From Spirochaeta sp. (lineage in GTDB: Bacteria; Spirochaetota; Spirochaetia; DSM-27196; Alkalispirochaetaceae), in assembly GCA_027859055.1 (NCBI GenBank), contig JAQIBO010000146.1, forward strand, positions 1 to 18,026: DNA of 18,026 nucleotides. The letters are read 5' to 3'. The notes beneath the pieces are model-generated. The model saw only the letters and a program-made list of their open reading frames with translations, was not told where the DNA came from and searched no databases. The translations under genes and the position numbers were made by a program. Positions 14,409 to 18,026 of this stretch are shown in pieces (positions within the stretch are counted from its first letter, which is position 1; every line of letters begins with the position of its first letter).

Positions 14409-14613
14409 AGCGGAAGATTACCGCCGTCAGCAGCCGGAAGGCAAGAATAAAAACCGATCTGCAGGCGATCTCTGCAATAAAGCCTGGATATGTGCGGCGC
14501 CTTGGCGGGAAACCGCGGTTGTACACCCCTTTGAGCGCCGTTAACACAACAAGGTTTTGCAGATCCGATTAAACCGGCCTATAATCGAGATCATCCTCTC
14601 AGAAGGGGCGATT
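14409..14613. other. Divergent intergenic region, longest non-coding stretch in the window
   Basis: These 205 bases separate the DUF1801 gene and the envelope-protein gene. They hold a good plus-strand promoter (14556-14585). GATCTGCA (14456-14463) is repeated in inverted form as TGCAGATC (14558-14565), about 100 bases away. I found no convincing minus-strand promoter and no supported small gene; the short open frames here have no ribosome sites. Confidence 0.6.
14556..14585 (+). promoter_or_regulatory. Sigma-70-type promoter for the envelope-protein gene
   Basis: TTTGCA (14556-14561, 4/6) or the overlapping TTGCAG (14557-14562) precedes a perfect TATAAT (14580-14585) by 18 or 17 bases. The transcript would start near 14592, about 20 bases before the ATG at 14614, with the ribosome site GAAGGGG at 14602-14608 in the leader. 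Confidence 0.6.
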
Positions 14614-15321
14614 ATGTACAAAAAGTTGACTCTTACGATCATCTTTATCATCGTCGCGGCTGCGGCGTTCTCTCAGGTCTTCCCGGAAGAAGAGTTTCTG
14701 GATGTGGTCCGGGTTACCGACGGTTCAGTGTTGAAAGGGCGCATCGTCGAGGACCAGCCGGACGAATATCTGGCAATAGAACTCTACGGCGGGTCTGTCT
14801 TCACCGTGGCGTACGCCAACATCCAGTCGGTGTCGGAACAGCGCAATCCCGACTACCAGACCACATACTTGCGCCTTCAACTAGGTGATTTTACGGCCGA
14901 AGCTGAACCAACCGATGTTCCCGCGGAAGATGACGGTGTTGTCGAAGACGCCGGCGATACTCGCTGGCCCAATCCTACGTGGGTCTGGCCGGTGTCTCTC
15001 GGTGCCGGAGGAATGGGTGGGTTTAATCCCTATGTTCAGGCCGGAGGCGCCCGCCGCGTCGGAAGCGCCTTGTACGCCGGTGCACTTGTTCACGTCTTTT
15101 TTGAATACCCCTATCCAGTGCCGTTACTCATGGTCGGGTACGGACGGGATCCGGGACGGTTTCTGATACTGGGGAGCTTCGTAGCCATTCCCCCCGACAC
15201 GATAGCCGGTGACTCGTGGTTCACGGTGAGCCGTCTCTCTGTCGCTATAAATCGGATTTCAGCACACGCTTTTGTATCATCCGACACCACTTTCGGAGGA
15301 GGCATCGGCTACATCTTCTGA
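14614..15321 (+). CDS. Signal-peptide protein, probable outer-membrane/envelope protein
   Basis: A 235-residue exported protein of unknown function. The N-terminus is a textbook signal peptide (MYKK, then LTLTIIFIIVAAAA), with cleavage probably after AFS near residue 20. Residues 28-75 form a small beta domain (VVRVTDGSVLKGRIVE through FTVAYANIQSVSEQ), a type I associate with spirochaete and Bacteroidetes envelope proteins. An acidic linker (about 92-115) leads to a C-terminal half of alternating polar/hydrophobic strands with many Gly and aromatic residues, ending GGGIGYIF; a terminal Phe is usual for outer-membrane barrels. The half is short for a complete barrel (about 120 residues), so it may be a small 8-strand barrel or an associated lipid-facing domain. 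ATG 14614 has GAAGGGG 5 bases ahead and its own promoter. Confidence 0.8.
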   Translation: MYKKLTLTIIFIIVAAAAFSQVFPEEEFLDVVRVTDGSVLKGRIVEDQPDEYLAIELYGGSVFTVAYANIQSVSEQRNPDYQTTYLRLQLGDFTAEAEPTDVPAEDDGVVEDAGDTRWPNPTWVWPVSLGAGGMGGFNPYVQAGGARRVGSALYAGALVHVFFEYPYPVPLLMVGYGRDPGRFLILGSFVAIPPDTIAGDSWFTVSRLSVAINRISAHAFVSSDTTFGGGIGYIF

Positions 15322-15394
15322 TTCTTCCGCACCGCCGCCACCCTTGTATTTTTATACCACTTCCATGCACTATGGCCCCCCGAGAGGAGATGCC

Positions 15395-16621
15395 GTGGAG
15401 CACTGTATACTTGTGCTGGCCGACGGGCGGACCTTCCCGGGCCGCTCCTTTGGCGCACCAGCACCAACGATAGATGAAATTCGGTCCCGCCTGGATGCCG
15501 CTTCCGACCCCGAGGTCGGCCCGCTTCTCGCCACAATCGGTGAGGTTGTCTTCAATACTGCCATGTCGGGGTACGTGGAGACGCTGACCGATCCGTCCTA
15601 CACGGGGCAGATCGTCGCGATGACATACCCGCATATCGGCAATTACGGCGTGTCGACGGAGTGGGCGGAATCCCACGCTGAACCGTCAGTCCGACCGCGC
15701 CCGGTCATGGCCGCGGGCTTTGTGGTTCGCTCCGTGTATGACGGCCCCGTCCCGGACGGCCGGCAGCGACTTACCGACTTCCTGGCAGATGCCGGAATTC
15801 CCGGGATCTCCGGAGTGGATACCCGCGCCCTGACGCTCCATCTAAGGAATCACGGCAGTAAAAATGGATTGATCCTGCGTCCGGCCGCCGCAACCCTGAC
15901 CGACAAAGAGCTTGCTGAAGCGCTGGAAATCCTGACGGCGTTTCCCGCGATGGAAGGGCGGGGGCTCATCGGTCACGTTGGAGCACGGGAGAAGCGCGAG
16001 ATTCCACCTCCGACCCACGGCGGGCGCGATAAGAAACGCCGTGGCCGTGCGGCGCCCCATCTCGTCCTGTACGACTGCGGTGCCAAAGACAACATCGTCC
16101 GGGAACTCCAGAACCTGGGATGCCGCCTCACGCTGCTTCCCTCAGAGGCGACGGCCGCCCAGATCCGCGAAACCGGCGCCGATGCGGTGATGATCTCCAA
16201 CGGCCCGGGAGACCCGGCGGTCCTCCAGCACCAGGTGGAGCAGACGCGGGAACTTCTTGGCACCATGCCGGTCCTCGGGATCTGTCTGGGCCACCAGATC
16301 ATCGCCGAGGCGGCCGGTGCAAAAACCAGTAAAATGAAGTTTGGACACCACGGGGTGAACCACCCGGTCCGCGACGAGATTACCCGGCGCGTTTTTGTGA
16401 CAAGCCAGAATCACGGCTTCACGGTGGAGGAGGCGTCTATTCCGAAGGGCCTCGATGTATGGTTTCGCAACGCCAACGATCAGAGCATCGAAGGTCTGCG
16501 CGATGACGTACGCAACATTCGGACCACCCAGTTTCATCCCGAAAGCGCTCCCGGCCCAACCGACAGTCGCTGGATCTTTGAGGCGTTTCTCGAGGCGATT
16601 CCCGACAAAAAGGAACGGTAA
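15395..16621 (+). CDS. carA: Carbamoyl-phosphate synthase small (glutaminase) subunit
   Basis: CarA hydrolyses glutamine and passes ammonia to CarB for carbamoyl phosphate, the precursor of pyrimidines and arginine. From GTG 15395 the product has 408 residues (E. coli CarA has 382). The N-terminal domain contains GEVVFNTAMSGYVETLTDPS and GVDTRALT. The class-I amidotransferase domain has ISNGPGDP (268-275), the nucleophile Cys297 in GICLGHQ, and His381/Glu383 in FHPES. GTG 15395 is preferred because AGAGGAG (15383-15389) lies 5 bases ahead; an ATG ten codons upstream (15365) has no ribosome site. Two oddities: about 22 extra residues (about 25-46, around IDEIRSRLDAASDPEVGPLL) between the first strands, and a basic linker (GGRDKKRRGR, 209-218) before the amidotransferase domain. 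carB follows after 2 bases. No clear promoter or PyrR-type leader was seen in the 73-base gap upstream. Confidence 0.96.
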   Translation: MEHCILVLADGRTFPGRSFGAPAPTIDEIRSRLDAASDPEVGPLLATIGEVVFNTAMSGYVETLTDPSYTGQIVAMTYPHIGNYGVSTEWAESHAEPSVRPRPVMAAGFVVRSVYDGPVPDGRQRLTDFLADAGIPGISGVDTRALTLHLRNHGSKNGLILRPAAATLTDKELAEALEILTAFPAMEGRGLIGHVGAREKREIPPPTHGGRDKKRRGRAAPHLVLYDCGAKDNIVRELQNLGCRLTLLPSEATAAQIRETGADAVMISNGPGDPAVLQHQVEQTRELLGTMPVLGICLGHQIIAEAAGAKTSKMKFGHHGVNHPVRDEITRRVFVTSQNHGFTVEEASIPKGLDVWFRNANDQSIEGLRDDVRNIRTTQFHPESAPGPTDSRWIFEAFLEAIPDKKER

Positions 16622-16623
16622 CG

Positions 16624-18026
16624 ATGCCGAAACGAACCGATATCTCGTCGATCCTGTTGATCGGCAGCGGCCCGATCGTAATCGGTCAGGCGTGTGAATT
16701 TGACTACTCCGGGAACCAGGCGGTGAAGGCGCTGAAGGAGGAGGGGTACCGGGTGATCCTGGTAAACCCCAATCCGGCAACGGTGATGACCACCCCGGGA
16801 ACCGCTGACGCGATCTATATGGACCCGCTTGAGGTCCCATATGTAGAAAATATCATACAACGTGAGAAACCTGATGCGGTTCTGGCGACGATGGGGGGAC
16901 AGACGGCCCTGAACCTCGCGATGGACCTGGAAGCGGCAGGGGTGTTTGAACGCCACGGGGTGGAGGTGATCGGCGCGTCGATACCCTCCATAAAACTTGC
17001 CGAGGACCGTGGGGAGTTCAAGGGCCTGGTGGAGCGTCTTGGCCTGGAGAGTCCGCGTTCCGCGCTGGTGACCAATCTGGACGAGGCGATGGCCGTGAAG
17101 GCGGAGTTCGGACTGCCGCTGATTATTCGCCCCAGTTACACCCTCGGGGGCAAGGGCGGCAGCATCGCCTATACCGAGGGTGAGGCGCGCGGCGCCATCG
17201 AGCACGCTCTGGAGGAGAGTCCCGTTCACACCGCGCTGATCGAGGAGAGCCTCATCGGCTGGCAGGAGTTTGAGCTGGAGGTGATGCGGGACGCCGCGGA
17301 CAACGCGGTGATCGTCTGTTCCATCGAAAACATCGACCCGATGGGAGTCCATACCGGGGACAGCATCACCGTTGCGCCGGCACAGACGCTCTCCGACCGG
17401 GAGTACCAGCGGATGCGGACCGCCTCCATAGATATCCTCCGTGGTGTCGGCGTGGACTGCGGCGGGTCCAACGTACAGTTCGCGTACAATCCGCAGGACG
17501 GGCGGATGATCGTTATCGAAATGAACCCGCGGGTAAGCCGGAGTTCGGCGTTGGCCAGTAAGGCGACTGGATTTCCCATCGCCCGCGCATCGGCGCGCCT
17601 GGCCGTCGGATACACCCTGGACGAGGTGATCAACGATATCACCGGTAAGACCGTTTCCAGTTTCGAACCGGCGCTGGACTACGTCGCTGTCAAAGTACCG
17701 CGCTTTGAACTGGAAAAATTTCCCGCCGGATACGCATCCCTGGGTACTCAGATGAAGTCGGTTGGTGAATCCCTTGCCCTGGGGCGTACGTTCATCGAGG
17801 CGCTCAACAAGGCGATTCGCGCCGCCGAGTACGGCTTTGACGGGCTTGAGGAGTTTGTCGGAGACGCGACCTCGGAGGAATTCCTCAAAATGGTGACGAC
17901 GCTGCATCCTCGCCGCATCTTCGCAATCTATTCCCTCTTGCGGGAGGCGGTCGGCGACGGGACAACCGCTGACCCCGCTGACGATTTAGTGGCGACGATC
18001 GCTTCGGAAATCGAGCGAACAAGTGG
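16624..18026 (+). CDS. carB: Carbamoyl-phosphate synthase large subunit (5' part only)
   Basis: CarB makes carbamoyl phosphate from bicarbonate, ammonia and two ATP, in complex with CarA. The window holds 467 codons of a protein normally about 1070 residues long, covering the first (carboxyphosphate) ATP-grasp half and the start of the oligomerisation region. Seen in order: GSGPIVIGQACEFDYSGNQA, VNPNPATVMT, TMGGQTALN, IIRPSYTLGGKGGSIAY (the phosphate loop), IEESLIGWQEFELEVMRD, VCSIENIDPMGVHTGDSITV, GGSNVQFA, IEMNPRVSRSSALASKATGF and TQMKSVGESLALGRTF. All ATP-grasp metal and nucleotide residues that I can place are present. ATG 16624 lies 2 bases after the carA stop, with AAAAAGGA inside the end of carA, so the pair is coupled. 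The frame is open to the right edge. Confidence 0.97.
   Translation, partial: MPKRTDISSILLIGSGPIVIGQACEFDYSGNQAVKALKEEGYRVILVNPNPATVMTTPGTADAIYMDPLEVPYVENIIQREKPDAVLATMGGQTALNLAMDLEAAGVFERHGVEVIGASIPSIKLAEDRGEFKGLVERLGLESPRSALVTNLDEAMAVKAEFGLPLIIRPSYTLGGKGGSIAYTEGEARGAIEHALEESPVHTALIEESLIGWQEFELEVMRDAADNAVIVCSIENIDPMGVHTGDSITVAPAQTLSDREYQRMRTASIDILRGVGVDCGGSNVQFAYNPQDGRMIVIEMNPRVSRSSALASKATGFPIARASARLAVGYTLDEVINDITGKTVSSFEPALDYVAVKVPRFELEKFPAGYASLGTQMKSVGESLALGRTFIEALNKAIRAAEYGFDGLEEFVGDATSEEFLKMVTTLHPRRIFAIYSLLREAVGDGTTADPADDLVATIASEIERTS

Noticed and set aside
14338..14572. Small open frames on both strands in the 14409-14613 gap
   Set aside because: No ribosome sites, biased composition, and they overlap the DUF1801 start or the promoter of the next gene.
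14557..14613. Upstream ATG as start of the envelope protein
   Set aside because: The extension covers the TATAAT box and would bury the signal peptide; ATG 14614 has a good ribosome site.
16534..17907. 457-codon minus-strand open frame antisense to carA/carB
   Set aside because: The plus strand encodes a nearly perfect CarB; the antisense translation has no recognisable domain.

Overview
The window is 18 kb of GC-rich, densely coding bacterial DNA. The longest gap between genes is about 205 bases (14409-14613). It looks like chromosome from a Gram-negative, probably salt-exposed bacterium. The protein at 14614-15321 has a signal peptide and an outer-membrane-like C-terminus ending in Phe, and the stress cluster includes a betaine-type transporter. 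The overall flavour (GlgA/GlgM-type GT4 enzyme, the signal-peptide protein with a DGSVLKGRI-type domain, gene density) fits a free-living spirochaete best. That assignment is an inference and has not been tested by a search.

Layout. (1) 1-3545, minus strand: a PAS-PAS-GGDEF-EAL cyclic-di-GMP protein running off the left edge, then a GT4 glycogen/maltosyl synthase. (2) 3699-4091, plus: an unrecognised acidic protein, convergent with ftsH (4120-6012, minus). (3) 6130-9019, plus: a stress/osmotic cluster of a DUF308/HdeD-like membrane protein, a tandem universal stress protein with no normal start codon at its natural N-terminus, and a BCCT transporter coupled to it by a 4-base overlap. (4) 9067-12750, plus: a complete methylmalonyl-CoA module of mutase catalytic subunit, separate B12-binding subunit, MeaB chaperone GTPase and methylmalonyl-CoA epimerase, which interconverts propionate-derived methylmalonyl-CoA and succinyl-CoA. 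(5) 12892-14408: a small accessory patch of an RHH antitoxin/MazF toxin pair (plus), an unknown protein and a DUF1801 protein (both minus). (6) 14614-15321, plus: the envelope protein with its own good promoter. (7) 15395 to the right edge, plus: carA and a 5' part of carB (carbamoyl-phosphate synthase).

No CRISPR array, rRNA, tRNA, transposase or insertion sequence was seen. I did not find a clearly new multi-gene system. The points most worth a second look are the apparent ATC start of the stress protein and its coupling to the transporter, two promoters placed so that their mRNAs would be leaderless (mutase and antitoxin), two unrecognised conserved-looking proteins, a repeat-grown tail on MeaB, and several palindromes in divergent intergenic regions.
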